Positions 38,286 through 50,469 are shown, numbered from the stretch's first letter. The stretch: DNA of 64,000 bases from Lingula anatina (GCF_001039355.2 NW_019775069.1:379381-443380); one strand, 5' to 3'. Notes: generated by a model not told the origin, from the sequence alone. Made by a program: numbers and translations.

Positions 38286-40409
38286 ATGGCATTTTTTCGC
38301 ATTTTCTGTGCAGACACCATGGCACGGCTGTTTTTAATACATGCAGCATTCTCAAGTCTTCTAATAACAGCGGAAGAAATAACCGTGCAGACACGACTGG
38401 GAGATATACGAGGTAAAACGGAGACCGTGGACGGTACACCTCTCAAGACATTCCTTACAATCCCTTACGCCGAGCCCCCCGTCGGAGACCTTCGCTTCAG
38501 GCGACCCGTTCCTAAAGCGGCCTGGGACGGGGTAATGGACGCGACCAAATACGGCCCTTCGTGCCACCAAGTCCCCGTGCCCCGGGCAGCGGAGTTCCTT
38601 CCGAATATCGACTTTTCCGAGGACTGTCTGCATCTACACGTTTACGTTCCGGTTACGGATGACAGGGGTCCAAAAGCGGTTATGGTGTTTATACACGGTG
38701 GTGGATATCGCAATGGTCAGGGAATGTTTTCGCCATGTGAACGACTGTCTATTCACGGTGATGTGATATGCGTTACCATCAACTACAGGTTGGATATATT
38801 TGGGTTTATAAGCACCCTCGACAACCACGCGTCTGGTAACTATGGGCTATGGGATCAGCACGCAGCGTTGAAATGGGTGAAAGACAACATCGATGCCTTC
38901 GGTGGAGATCCCAACGCCATAACCGTGTTTGGCATATCTGCTGGTGGAAGTAGCGTTGCTCACCACGCTGTCACGCGTCACAGTAAGGGACTGTTCAAAA
39001 GGGCTATCATTCAGAGCTCCGTGACTTTCAGCAACGGCTACGACCTGGCTCTTGATCCCCTGAAAATTGTCCGCGATGTTGGTCGTCTGCTAGGATGCAA
39101 CACGCGGGACAACACGGATTTAACTGACAATGGGAAATTGGTGGAATGTTTGCGGGGAGTCGCGGCTGAGGACCTGTTGAATGCATCCAACACAGCGACA
39201 GAAATGTCGACCAGAGAAGGTGGGGTCGAAAGGATTGGCCCGGTCGAAGACGGAATGATTGTGCCGCACGGAATAAAGGAGCATTTTTCGTCCTTTATAG
39301 AAAAACCGCTCAGTGCAGCTGATAACATACTTGGCACAATTGATTTGATTGTAGGATCGACATCCGACGAGGGCAACGTTTTCTTGTATTTGCCTCTTTT
39401 TACCCAACAGGTACTAGGATTTGACATGGCTCTCGGTATCCCAAAACATGTAATGGATACCCTTCTCAAACCGATAGCTGTCGGGTTGTCACGACAGTAC
39501 CAGCTGCCGGAGTTCGCGAGAGATCTCGAGAGTCTCATCCGCGAGAAGTACAATTTGGATTCCGACGACATTATCGCAAACTCTCGCGCCCTCCGAGACT
39601 TGTACAGCCACATAACTTTCAATCAACAAGTACCTGAGACTGCCTTGGCACATATTAAGGCAAAAGCAAACGCTGGACAAAATTCTGCTGGAACTTACGT
39701 TTATCATCTGACAAGAAAATTCCCAGGCCAAACTTTTCTGGGCGCGCTGGTGGGCATTCCGCTGCCGGAATGGGCGTTAGAGGGCGCGTCGCACGGGGAT
39801 GACGCATTTTATGTCTCTGGGGGTCCGGGAGTAATGGGAAAACTTGCTGGTGAGATTGCGTGGAACGAGGAGGATCAGAAGATAACGAATACCATGATGA
39901 CCCACTGGACGAACTTTGCTAAAACCGGGTAAAACCAGCAGATTGAACCATCTGTATGGCTCTGACATGGGGGCTATTGCAAATTAATTTAAAGTTTTAA
40001 GGAAAATTATTCAATCATTCTTCCAAGTTAGCCAAACAACCGCACCCTAAAATAAAAAGATTATTGAAACCTGATCCACATAAATAATCATCATGACTCT
40101 TCCCTTCAGCATGCACGTTTCGCAACTTTTAATTATTCTGTTCACAATATAAAATAAAGATTTACTACTTTTACACAATATTCATGGGATTATTTCAATT
40201 CCAGAAATCCAAACCAAGGCCGCAGTCTTCAAGATGGTGTGAAATGGGAAGAGTACACGTCCGAAAGTAAAGCATACTTGAATTATGACGACATCCTGAC
40301 CATGAAATCAAATCTGTTGTCAGAGTACATGGAGTTTTGGACTCGGACCATTCCCAAACTTGTCGAAGAAAAGAGAAAGGAATTGAAGATGCAAAAAACA
40401 GAGCTGTAG
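38286..40409 (+). CDS. Type B carboxylesterase (cholinesterase-like family), probably ER-retained
   Basis: Alpha/beta-hydrolase of the carboxylesterase family, which hydrolyses carboxylic esters. Two exons, 38286-39928 and 40205-40409, give 615 residues (604 from the second Met at 38319, which has the better context caccATGG and starts the signal peptide MARLFLIHAAFSSLLITA). The catalytic triad is complete: Ser218 in GISAGGSS, Glu362 in STSDEGN, His503 in GASHGDDAF. The oxyanion-hole segment HGGGY and the family signature EDCLHLHVYVP are present. The nucleophile elbow has Ile where most relatives have Glu (GESAGG). The protein ends in KTEL, like the HxEL/KDEL-type ER-retrieval tails of vertebrate carboxylesterases. 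An active enzyme in the secretory pathway is likely; substrate unknown. It is not an acetylcholinesterase by any specific feature. Confidence 0.92.
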
Positions 40410-41130
40410 AGTACATGTACATGTACCATATGAACTGGGGTAATGGAATTACGATTCTAGTTCCGCATAATTCACAGACCTACATGCAGCAGGACAATCG
40501 TGCATGGTAATGCCAAATTGCTCACGAAGCACTAAAATTAACGCAAGGTGAAAAGAAATGACATAAAATGATTCAAGTCTGTTCAATTCTATGTTACATG
40601 ATGAACGCTGTGATGCTGCTGTTGCGAGTCACGCCAATCAGATTGATCAAAACAAACCGAAATCAAATGCCAACCAAATAAATAACGACTTAATACATCA
40701 TAAAAAATAAAAGAACAATCACAACCAGTGCGATCTTCATCAAAATCATATTTTATCAGAGACGATGCATTCGGGTGAAGGAAGAATAAAAGGTCCTGTA
40801 TTTTTCTTACCTTTTTAAAACGAATTACATATTTGCACGTGATTTAATCACATCGGCAAACGTGAATTAATGGTCATTACACGATGGTTATTACATTAAT
40901 GTGTAATGATTAGTTTGGTTAGTGATAACCCGGAATATAAGAAAGTATTAGAAAAAACTGTAAACTTCTTTCTATTATCTCGTGTGTTTTCACAGATTTT
41001 AATTTATCATTGAGAAGGTGTATATTTGTATGCTCTTTGTTCATTTTTTCACTTTGTATATAACTGCATGTGCATTTTCATCAGCACCTCATACAGCAAA
41101 CGTTACAAAACAAACTGTGGTGCATATATA
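40410..41130. other. Carboxylesterase 3' flank
   Basis: AT-rich, with acatgtacatgtacc just after the stop codon. No further feature is seen before the duplicated unit begins at the poly-G tract. Confidence 0.5.
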
Positions 41131-41644
41131 CTGGGGGGGGGGGGGGATGGAGGGACAGTCATAATGATTATTCATATAGCACACAAGGGCTATATAGATA
41201 AGTTAAGGAAAAGCATAAGTTGTTAACTAGACCTTGGTTTTATTTCACGTAGAAATTCTCAAGACACGTAAAAACTAAAAAGAGGGGAAAAAAAAGAAAA
41301 TTACAATAATACTCTCACTACCCGTTATTTATGTGCTTAAATTTACTTACACAAAAACTGATAATTTTCAATGATCAATAATTATCAATAAACAGTGCGT
41401 ATTTAAAAAACTCACCATTTCTGCCATTCCTTTAACTATAAATTTCAAGTAGCAAAAGTGTAAATAACTGATCAAAAAGAAAGAATATACTAAGTTTCCC
41501 TTCTACGGAGACACTGTGCTGAATGAAATAAAGTGCAAACTCATGGTGCACCACCCTGAATGAAAAGTTGTCATTTATGCAAATGAATGTCCATTGCATT
41601 AGATGAGCCAATAAATTCACCCGGCTCCTCAACCTCAATAAAAG

Positions 41645-41683
41645 CAAGGAGTTATAACAGAAGGCTTCTGTTATAACTCCTTG
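41645..41683. mobile_element. 39-bp palindromic micro-insertion with 7-bp target duplication
   Basis: A 19-bp arm (caaggagttataacagaag), one spacer base, then the exact inverted arm. It is flanked by identical ataaaag heptamers (41638-41644 and 41684-41690). Copy 2 at about 51030 has a single ataaaag and no insert. Same family as 43736-43767. Confidence 0.85.
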
Positions 41684-41947
41684 ATAAAAGTAAACTAAAC
41701 CTTACAATTCATGTGATTCAGTTTTCAGTAATCTTTTTATCTCAAGGTGCGTTTGTTTGGCTTTCTTGGAAGAATGATAATACCGCGACTGGCGCTTCGA
41801 ACAATAGGACAATGGGCTTGTATTTCGCATACAGGCTTGCCTTTATTTTCAATACTCTTCGGTGCATTCATCCTATTGTTCGAAGTGCTAGTCGTGGTAT
41901 GAGTCATTTACAGTTATAGAAAACATCATATTTCTTTTGCTATTTCT

Positions 41948-42037
41948 CGTCGTCCACTGTACATAAGCGACATACAAGAGCAAATTATATCTTATCTCGG
42001 CTGCGCCTCATTAGGCTACGCTCTTGTATGTCGCAAC
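41948..42037. mobile_element. Short inverted-repeat element, family 3
   Basis: Ends cgtcgtccactgt and gcgacatacaagagc pair with gctcttgtatgtcgc. The copy 2 counterpart is at 51403-51726 and carries a nested insertion. There is no coding capacity. Confidence 0.7.
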
Positions 42038-42482
42038 AATGTAACTAGTACTTAAATAATTTTTCTTATAACTGCTGTAAAGTTCTTCCAAGAATAGAGC
42101 GTACCTGGAAATACTTCTAACAATTACTGCCATCTAATTTGATGACGAGTGTATAACTTACACCGCTGAAGGAAGAAACTCGTCCCATGCAAAATGTTTA
42201 TCAGCAAAAGAAACTTGACGTTTTCTATTTATTTCCTCGCTGCCGCTCTTATCTTATTATGACTTAAGATTCTATGTACCGGTACAGACAGTATACTACC
42301 GGTAATGTTTTATAAGTAATCGTTTCATTTCGAAATGTCACAGGCATTATACATGACGATGTAGAGAACCAATAAATCAATCATTTGAGATCAGGTAATG
42401 TGATTATTATATGAGATATAAGTTAAGTGTTGTCAATAGTTGGATTAGATAAACCTTGGGCATATTCGTTATTATGTCTAAG

Positions 42483-42693
42483 GGCCCCTTTACACTGGAC
42501 GGCGTCCTTTCTGCGTCCAGCAGTACGGCCCCATTTGAGAGTTAAAAAATTATAATACTTTACGTGCCGACAACCGGCCGATCATTGAGCATTCATTCTG
42601 ATACAAAATCAATGCTCGTGCCTCCTTATTAAGACCACAGCGATGCCAAATTTCATGGTCGCAGAAAGGACGCCGTCCAGTGTAAAGGGGGTA
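42483..42693. mobile_element. 211-bp MITE-like element, family 4, filled only in copy 1
   Basis: Terminal inverted repeats cccctttacactggacggcg and cgccgtccagtgtaaagggg continue into cctttctgcg/cgcagaaagg. It is flanked by TAAG on both sides; copy 2 (about 52143-52153) reads through ctaagcaaggaag without it. The insertion happened after the units diverged or on one haplotype. Confidence 0.85.
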
Positions 42694-43169
42694 TAAGCAA
42701 GGAAGTTGAAGACGTCCTTGGTCCAAGGATATACAGACAACTACGTGTACATATATCAGTATTTTTAAAGACAAAGTCATGATCCAAAACGTGCCCTACT
42801 GAAGTAATATTCAATGCCCGTACGTCAGTTAAAAGAAATAGGAGAAAAATTAAGCCTGTGAAATGAAGTTGTGATTCGTTTCTGCCCTTTGCTAATATGA
42901 TAAGTGTGGAAAATGAGTGTGGGGAGAAAGATAAGAGGAAGAATAACAATTGCAGTCTAAACTAGGTATAAACATTCACGTGAGGAACTGTCGTGGTTCT
43001 TTGTTACTGCAGTGGTTAAAGACTGGAGAGAGAGGGTCCTTAAAAATAGGCCTACATGTTTGTGTCAAGTTCACCGAGGCCGTTACTGCAATATGCCAGC
43101 ATCCCCTTTCCCCCTCTCTTTCTCATTCTCACTCTTTCAGTCCTTTAATTTGTCGCCTGCACACACGTC

Positions 43170-43171
43170 CA

Positions 43172-43215
<44 letters not shown>
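43170..43215. repeat. (CT)n microsatellite
   Basis: CT run in copy 1. The matching, longer tract is at 52630-52681 in copy 2. Open frames through it encode Leu/Ser runs and are not genes. Confidence 0.95.
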
Positions 43216-43217
<2 letters not shown>

Positions 43218-43735
43218 GCCCCTCTTCTATTTGCTCATGCATTGGACACATACATGTAAACATGCATAGGGTCTATAAGTTGCTAAAATAAAAGGTTTTT
43301 GCACAACAAAATACTGCTTGACCAAAATGGAAGATGAAAAGGCTTTACCTTACTTGTCATTTGTATAAACTGTATATACATTTAGATGAACGTGGTCTTA
43401 ATGTGAGATATTTGGTATACGAGTTATGTAGAGTAGATTAAAGGGCGCAAGAAAGGTGGCTTATAAAAAAGACAAAAAAGACAGCTACACTGTAGATAGG
43501 ATCTCCGGTAGGAGCGCTATCAGACCTTTTAAAAGCAGTGGCAAAGGAAGACCAATCAAAAGCGGAGTCCTGGTTCTTGGCCTGGGCCAAGATATACCCA
43601 TAGGAACAGAGGTACAACCGCCGCTAGGAATTGATCCAGCGATTTCACTGTCATGAAAAGCGTCATTGGAGGCATGTCTGGTTTTCTGAATTTCTTCTTC
43701 GTGGTGCTGTGAGCAGACTCCATGCTAAGTTATGT

Positions 43736-43767
43736 CAAGGAGTTATAACAGATGTTATAACTCCTTG
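43736..43767. mobile_element. 32-bp palindromic micro-insertion with 7-bp target duplication
   Basis: A 15-bp arm caaggagttataaca, two spacer bases, then the inverted arm. It is flanked by identical gttatgt heptamers (43729-43735 and 43768-43774). Copy 2 near 53262 has a single ttatgtcaag and no insert. Confidence 0.85.
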
Positions 43768-44381
43768 GTTATGTCAAGTTCAGAAGAGAATAGCTGAAGA
43801 CTGTGAGTCGGGCACTGTTGCACAGGGCGGCCCACCTTTGGGCTGCCATTCCTCGTGAAGCTTAAGCTTGATCTAGTTTGGTGTTCTTCAGAGAAAGCTA
43901 GCTGCTGAATTATATAAATACATCGACAGGAATGGTGCCATTTGCGTTACGGTCTTACTTTTTTGTTACAATTTGGCGATGGCCCATCTTAACTTGATCA
44001 CAGAACACAATAATTATCCGGTGACCAGTAGTTTAAAAATTGTATTATACGAATATTGACTTTGGGTGAAGTCGTCTCGGAGATTTATTGATCCGATACT
44101 TGGATAATTGACCAAAGCAGACAATTTGAGCATAGCTGGGGTGGCTCAGAAAATCAGTTTTTTTTTGTAAAATGGTGCAGCTCAGCATCCATATTGAATG
44201 GAAGCATACCCTGTATGTCGTAAGTAGATCTGGCAGCACATAACAGGTGGTAGACAAGCTGGTTCGTTACGAACTAATGATTGAAGTAAGTATAGTCTGG
44301 AAGTTTACCTCAAACTAAGGATGCATACCAAATGATGTAGACTACATCGGCGTCTAAAACCTTACCTCACTGTATGTGTAC

Positions 44382-44757
44382 AGCAAGCGTGCAAGGAGCC
44401 CTCACAGTTGGTGTCACCCAGATTAATGATTACGTGGCTTCATTTAGTAACATTGGACCGTGCGTCGATATGTAAGCTCCAGGGACGAAAATAACGGCCG
44501 CCGATTACGCGAACAACTACGGTGGGATTGAGTCTGATGGGACGTCAATGGCGTCCCCTCTCGTCGCCGGTGCAGTCGCGGGCTTGTTGCAGGTTTTCCG
44601 CGACGCTGGGTATTATAGCGTTCTGTCGACAAGCCTTGATGATGACATCAACTATAACATCGTTGAGTTTGCAGAGAAGGGTACAGTGAGGGGACTCCCG
44701 TCAACAAACAACAACAATGACTATGTTATGCTTCAGACCATGTGCCTTACTACCTGA
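44382..44757 (+). pseudogene. Truncated S8 (subtilisin-like) protease, copy 1
   Basis: Matches the last ~125 codons of the intact-looking protease exon at 58711-59429, from ASVQGALTVG to the stop, including the catalytic-Ser motif DGTSMASP. The region for the Asp and His of the triad and all upstream exons are gone. Homology to copy 2 jumps from the flank ending tgtatgtgt (copy 2 about 53868) straight into this exon (copy 2 about 59061), a ~5.2-kb deletion. An in-frame TAA at 44473-44475 replaces the Tyr codon of VDIYAPG, and a 6-base insertion adds two codons near the end. It is non-functional on sequence grounds. Confidence 0.92.
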
Positions 44758-46301
44758 ACCTGAACCCCAAACGTCCTGCGAATGAACGATAAACATACTA
44801 GTAGACTGCAGTAGCTTCTTAAAACTTTTCTTTAAATATCTTCCTGGAAATATGGCTTGCTTTCAATCTTTCTAATAGTTAATTGTTAAAGTTTTTCTTG
44901 GTAATATCTTTTAGGAAGTAGTGAGGTTAGAAATTATACAATAGTTATAGTAGGGATTTCTTAACCGAATTCTAGGTATTTAGCAATTACTTTCGTAGTG
45001 TTTATTCACAACCAGAACAAACCAGAACCAGAATACACATATATGTTTGGACCTTTAGGTTTATTTTAGTGGACTATCGTTTTGACAAGATATTCTTCTG
45101 CAGCATAAAAATAAAGAATATATGTGACGGTCTACAATGTTTTGAAATCATTGCTTTTGATGTCAAGTATTTATAGGGTGCACGATGATCCTGACCTTTT
45201 AGCGCAGCAGCTGGTTCGCATAAATCTAGCTTCATCGGGATAACTAGGGTCACTTCTAATTCTCAATAGCGATATTCCACTTGTAAAATTAAATGCCAGA
45301 TTTATAAAGCACGCTAGGTGGCGTCTTATTTCTGTCTTGTATTTCAACTGCTAATAAATAAAATAAATGCACACAAATGTTGGTATGTTTAGTTTATTCC
45401 TCTTCATAACGACACTAAATTGTGTTTGCATTTGAAAGCCATTACTTGATAAAATTTGTAACCTATTTTTTATACCTGCAGTTTTGTTAAATAATATCGA
45501 ACTTCAAGATCACACAAAGATGCATTTATTATAGACCGCTAGATGGCGTTGAGTTCGACCACACTGCCATAGAGTACCATCAATGGTTAATGATGATTAT
45601 AACAATTGTAAAAGAATACTTTGGGATTGTGTTCGAAGAAATGATTTAGGTGAAGATTTGGAATTTTAATAGCATCGATGCCGAAATAAATAAAACAAGG
45701 CTAGCTAACTTTTAGATAAACTGACTGTGTTGATAAACTCAATTTTTTTGCCAGTATTTCGACTGCTGACAGACTTTATTTGAGTACCTGATGATAATAG
45801 GTTGTAGCACCGTAAACAAACCAGTAAGCAGACGAAGTGTTGGCTGGAAAATATCAGTTTATTATTTTTTCTAGAGCTATACTGACAAATAACATTGAGG
45901 GGCCAAATATGCTTCCAATTCTTTTAGTTTTATACATACTTTTGTGTAAAAATTATGTTCACATGAAAATTGAATATTATATAAAAAAACAACACATAAG
46001 AACATTTCTTCTCGGACGTAAGTTTTTTAATTAAACTTAATTATTCATTTTGGTATTACATTCGATAAAAATCAATTTAAATGATGAAAAAAGCTACATT
46101 TATCTGAAATAGGCATATACAGTACATGTACATGTATATGTAAATGTATAAGATGTACGGAGCAGGTGAGCCATACAAACTCAAATATGCAAATCTATTT
46201 TAACCAAATAAAACGGAAATTTTTCTATAATTAAAAAAATAATTTTGAAAAAATGGTCACGTTAGAATCTGGTTGCTTACAACGTGTAACTTGAAGTTCA
46301 T
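44758..46301. other. Intergenic between tail-to-tail genes, copy 1
   Basis: 3' flanks of the protease remnant (+) and the repeat-protein gene (-). It matches 59430-60775 except for ~280 extra AT-rich bases at about 45975-46258. No gene is seen. Confidence 0.55.
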
Positions 46302-49300
46302 TCACTCATCAACAAACCAATTCATCGCCACCTTATCAGCACTGTCACCACGTGACTGATGACTCCCGACCGTCCAGCGCGACATCTTTCGGTCGCCCTG
46401 AGTAGTTACGATGGTAAACCACCAATAGGGGTTGCTCTGCAAGACGTACTCTGAACTTCCGCTGACTGCAACGCTGATGCTGTGGATAGTCTGGGCTGCC
46501 ACGTGATCTCCGTTTATCGCAACATTTTCGGCGGGAAAAGCATAATGGCCATCGGCCATTACGCATCGGACAGAGGCGCCCTCTTTAATAGCTGATGTCA
46601 GTGCAGTTCTTGAACCTGAAAATAATAATAATTCCTTGAATAAGTGTTTTTTTTTAATTATACTGGAGTTCCATCTTCGTAACCAGATTTGACAATGAAT
46701 TCTAGTTACAAAACCGGTAATTGATTAAGTGATTAGCGCGTTTAGTATATACGCGAGCCACTGTTGATGATCATTTACATTTGCGTAATATAATTATAAT
46801 TATTATTATTTTGCTATTTATAACTATCTTTCAACGTTTATCTATTTGCATGTCATTAATGGTATGTTTGTCTGTTTGGTTTCCATACAAATCAATGGAT
46901 CACGAAAAAAGAAAAGTTTAAAAAAATAATAATAAAAAACAAGAAAGAAAGAAAAATGTAGGCCTATTTGCAGGAAAATATTAATAACAAATGAATATTA
47001 CCCTTTGCAGGTCACGGCATTGGATTAATTCACAAAGCTACAGTACATGTATATACATGTAAAACAATAATTCACAGATAGGCCTAATGGGAAGAGACAT
47101 TGCTCGGTCATGGGTCAAAGTTTACCTGCTATTACGGTTCCATCTGTGCCATGAGAGAGAACTTTTTTCCAATTCTGAGTGTCCACAAACCAGTGGATTG
47201 TCCAGTGCTGCACGTCGCTTCCTCTTGCTGTGGTATCTCCCACGTTATATCTGCAATGGCAGTAAATAAAAGAAATAGAATACCCATATCAAAATAAATA
47301 AACAAAAAGTAAATAAACTTTGAACTTAATGGCGTTCAATTCGAAGCGAAAAGAGCCTTGTACAGTATTCGCAGATTGCAAAGTACCGAAAAGATTTCAT
47401 TTTCATCAGGTTTAAATAGAGTACACAATATCATTTACCTGGCACGTGTAACAGTCCCGGTGGTAGACGCCATCATGAATACCCAGTACGCGTTGTCTTG
47501 GTAACGCTCAGTATTTCCATTCATGCTGACGTGTTGTATGGACTGAGCCGTGACGTGGTCATTTCTGACGTGAACGTTGTTTACGTTGGTTGCGTACCAC
47601 GTGGCATCCGGATATAATATAACCATTCGGACTCGATGTCCACCTTGGACAGCCGATATCAAATCTGATTTCTTTCCAAATATTGCTTCACCCTTTGGTC
47701 CGTTAGTGTAGGCTTTCCTCCACGATGGGTCAACCATCCAGTCCATGGCTATGTTGTCACTGGTGTGCCCCCTATCGACGTGTTCTCCGACGTTCCAACG
47801 CGACATGTCGCGTGATCCGGAAGTAGAGAGAAGTGTGAACCACCAATAAGCGTTACTTTGGAATTTGACGTCATTTCCGGTAACTGCTTGACTGACGTGG
47901 GTAAGGCACTGTCCCATAACCTTACTGCACGTCTGTGATCCACCGCCACTCTCCCCTCGCGGCTTGACAAGCATGTTCTGCAACGGAGCATATCCGAAAT
48001 CGCCTGAAGAACTCCTGGACACGACTCTCACCTCAGCACCGTCTCTAATGTGCTGCGCCAAAGCTTCGTGCCCAGTTTGGTCCCCGTTTCCACTGCTATC
48101 GTGGGAATATTTCACCGTGGCCCAGTCCATCCTCGCAAACCATTTCAGTCTGGTCGTGGTCGTTGAGTCGCCCCGATGGACGTGAGAACCGATGTTGTAG
48201 CGTGTGGTGTAATATTTTCCAGATGTACAGAAGATGTTCCACCACCAGTAGACGTTGCCTTGAAAGGAGTTCCAACCTGAAACGAACCAGAGGCAATCCT
48301 GACACTGTTCTGGATTCAGTGCATACTGGAATATACCGAAAATATGTATTCTGTACATATTGTGTTTTTGTTGAGTACAATGTTACATATAAAAATTAAG
48401 GTATTCAAGGGCTGTTACTAGGGTGGTATAACAAATGCTTCCTGGGGGGAGGATAAATAAGAAAATTTTCTAGAAAATTTCAACCGCACGGCAATGATGC
48501 ATTAAGTTTATACGGAATAATTTTGATAACTTACTAGCTTTGCTGACGTGCCAAAGGAATTGTCCACAAACGCTACCGCCATCTTTGACGAAAATATAGT
48601 CCGCCTCTGCCGCGTATCCTGAAGGCATCACTATACGGATACGGGCGCCATTTTGGACTGCAGTTTTCAGAGCCGCGAGGCTGCCGCCTATCACCGCTCC
48701 TGTAGCTTGGTGTTCATATAGCATCGTCCACTGACCCGACACACAAAGTCCTAGAACAGAAATATAGGAACAGTACAAAAATAAAAGTGACGCACTTCAT
48801 GACGAGAGCAACATTTTTCGGATGAAAAATAATCAAGCCCAAACCCATATCTCTATATGATATGACTCATTGTACTAAAATTACAAACGGTCACTGTTAA
48901 TAAGTACTTAGGGATGTTCGAGGGTTCAATATACCCGCCAATTTGGCTGGTGCAAGATCTAGCTGCTCCCAATAAAAATGAATCTACGATTTAAATGGCA
49001 TTTAAGAAAATAAAAGCAAGGGTCAAACGGTAAAAAGGTTCACTTTTTTCTTAACAAGTACCTCCCCCGCTTTTCCCTCTCTGAAATTGATGGTACAGAA
49101 ATGGAAAGACGGCGGGATGAGAATATCTTGGAATTGACATAGACCGCCTACGTGGCGCAAATACTACCCCACTCTGGCGCAAGTGGCTTTTCTGTTGCGA
49201 ATGTATTTCAAAGGAGTAACTCGGGCGTACATGTAGCTGCTTCGCCTGAGTTAGGGCCCGTTGGTGCAACCAGGCCCACTATTTTCTTACCTTTAACGAA

Positions 49301-49348
49301 CCCTCCTAATGCGACAACAAGGAGGATATACTTCATTCCGGAGCCCAT
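46302..49348 (-). CDS. Secreted four-repeat Trp-rich protein, copy 1
   Basis: Five exons with consistent phases: 49348-49291, 48750-48535, 48276-47439, 47250-47126, 46615-46302; 516 residues. Exon 1 encodes a signal peptide (MGSGMKYILLVVALGGFVKG). The mature part is four tandem repeats of ~115-135 residues. Each has a GAVIGGS-like turn with A-V-x-x-G-A-x-[IV]-R-[IV]-V, then YWWF or YWWW, then the hallmark R-[WY]-x-[VI]-G-x(4)-R-G (RYNIGSHVHRG, RWNVGEHVDRG, RYNVGDTTARG, RWTVGSHQSRG), and W-F-V-D at the end. I do not recognise this domain and give no function; a secreted, mostly beta-structured binding protein is only a guess. It lies tail to tail with the protease remnant. A TATA box is placed 57-64 bp upstream of the start codon. 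Confidence 0.85.
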
Positions 49349-49404
49349 CTTAAAGATGATCTTCCCTCTTAACGGCAAGTTGATAATGTGGGGTTGCGCT
49401 CTTA

Positions 49405-49412
49405 TTTATATA
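49405..49412 (-). promoter_or_regulatory. TATA box of repeat-protein gene, copy 1
   Basis: TATATAAA on the minus strand, 57-64 bp upstream of the start codon at 49348, followed by a short leader without other ATGs. It is conserved in copy 2 at 63896-63903. Confidence 0.65.
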
Positions 49413-49510
49413 TTGACTGCTCCCGGAACTTAATACAGCTTGTTTACATCATGTCAACCGGATCCTGTTTGGCTGCACCCGAGCAATGATTTATTACACT
49501 GTTATTAACG

Positions 49511-50201
49511 TTTCCACAGTATTATAAGCACTCGTTTTGTTAATAAAACTTATATATCTGATTTATTTTGTGACAGGGCTAAAATATTAATGTTAATTAT
49601 ACTGACATGTTTATTTCCCTAAGTTTCAGATATATGCATTTTTGTGAACTACCCTCTATTATCAACAGTAATAACATGATTTTAAATGTATCCTATCTGC
49701 CGAGTCGAATTTTACTCGAAAATCGGACATTTTATCTGCTTATTTACTGATCATGGTCGACTCATCCCTGCACTATGATTTGATGTTTTATGCCGTTTCT
49801 AATCAAATAATTTACTTCTAAACGCATGACCCGTCATTTAGACGGCCACGTTTTCTTGTACATTTCAGAAAATAGGGACATCAGGGCGTAACTGGGTAAT
49901 ATGATGTTTTTATCGCCACAACAGAGCTACATTGTACACAATAGATCCTTCCCATTTCCGTCACTTTACAAGCAACAGTTTAGTAAAGGAGTACAACTAA
50001 CACAGTGTCTGACATGAGTGGCCGTTTGGCCATCCAGCTCATAGCCTTTTTCAAACCTGTCACCAAGCCATTGTAGGCTTTAGGTTTCTACGGAAAGTAA
50101 ACGATTTATGTTTCTACCCAGCATCAGAATCCCTATTTAACACAGATTCCTAAACTGAATTAATCTTTACTCCTTTGTGAGGTTTGTAACACAACTAAGG
50201 T
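49511..50201. other. Upstream flank of copy 1, nothing recognised
   Basis: AT-rich DNA with no domain-bearing open frame. It is not matched inside this window because copy 2 reaches the window end first. Confidence 0.45.
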
Positions 50202-50469
50202 CGCATTCAGAACAGATGATCCGCGGATTTAATTTGGCCAACCCCACTTAAAAGCAGGCTGCCCAATCCCCTGATGCCCACCCCGCCTCCACACGCGTCA
50301 TTAAAATGATTACATTTCATCTCCGATGTGTAATGTCTAGGCCATATTGCAGGGACGGTGCGTGTGGAGGCGGGGAGACCACCAAGGGATTGGTCGGCAT
50401 TGCTGGGTCGCCATATTTGATCCATGGATCTGTAATTTGTTCTAACTGACTTCTATGAGCGCATTCTCA
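50202..50469. mobile_element. Short inverted-repeat element, family 1, second member
   Basis: The left part (tcgcattcag, gatgatccgcgga) is inverted at the right (gccatatttgatccatggatct, gagcgcattctca). It is related to 3794-3974. It also contains internal cccgcctccacacgc/gcgtgtggaggcggg arms. No coding capacity. Confidence 0.65.

Larger units (their letters stand above)
41131..49510. repeat. Duplicated unit, copy 1
   Basis: It begins at a poly-G run (41131-41145) and matches 50529-64000 closely. Order: non-coding DNA with several transposons, a truncated S8 protease, and the four-repeat secreted protein gene on the other strand. Relative to copy 2 it lacks ~5.2 kb (copy 2 about 53869-59060). 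It has extra insertions at 41645-41683, 42483-42693, 43736-43767 and about 45975-46258. The last matched base available is near 49510 because copy 2 runs off the window. Confidence 0.88.

Noticed and set aside
38286-40409. Carboxylesterase as acetylcholinesterase or neuroligin
   Set aside because: The triad is complete, which excludes neuroligin-type inactive homologues, and there are no specific cholinesterase gorge features or tail. Only the general family call is supported.
41713-41919. Paired open frames at 41713-41919 and 51061-51249
   Set aside because: They are conserved only because the units are duplicated. There is no domain, one frame is cut by the 132-bp transposon, and the stretch is bounded by inverted repeats.
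43143-43291. Ser/Leu-rich open frames over CT repeats
   Set aside because: Translated microsatellite.
43456-43656. Open frame with GVLVLGLGQDIPIGT, and the related frame at 53035-53244
   Set aside because: The similarity is explained by DNA-level duplication of the units. The frames diverge before and after, and one runs through a CA microsatellite.
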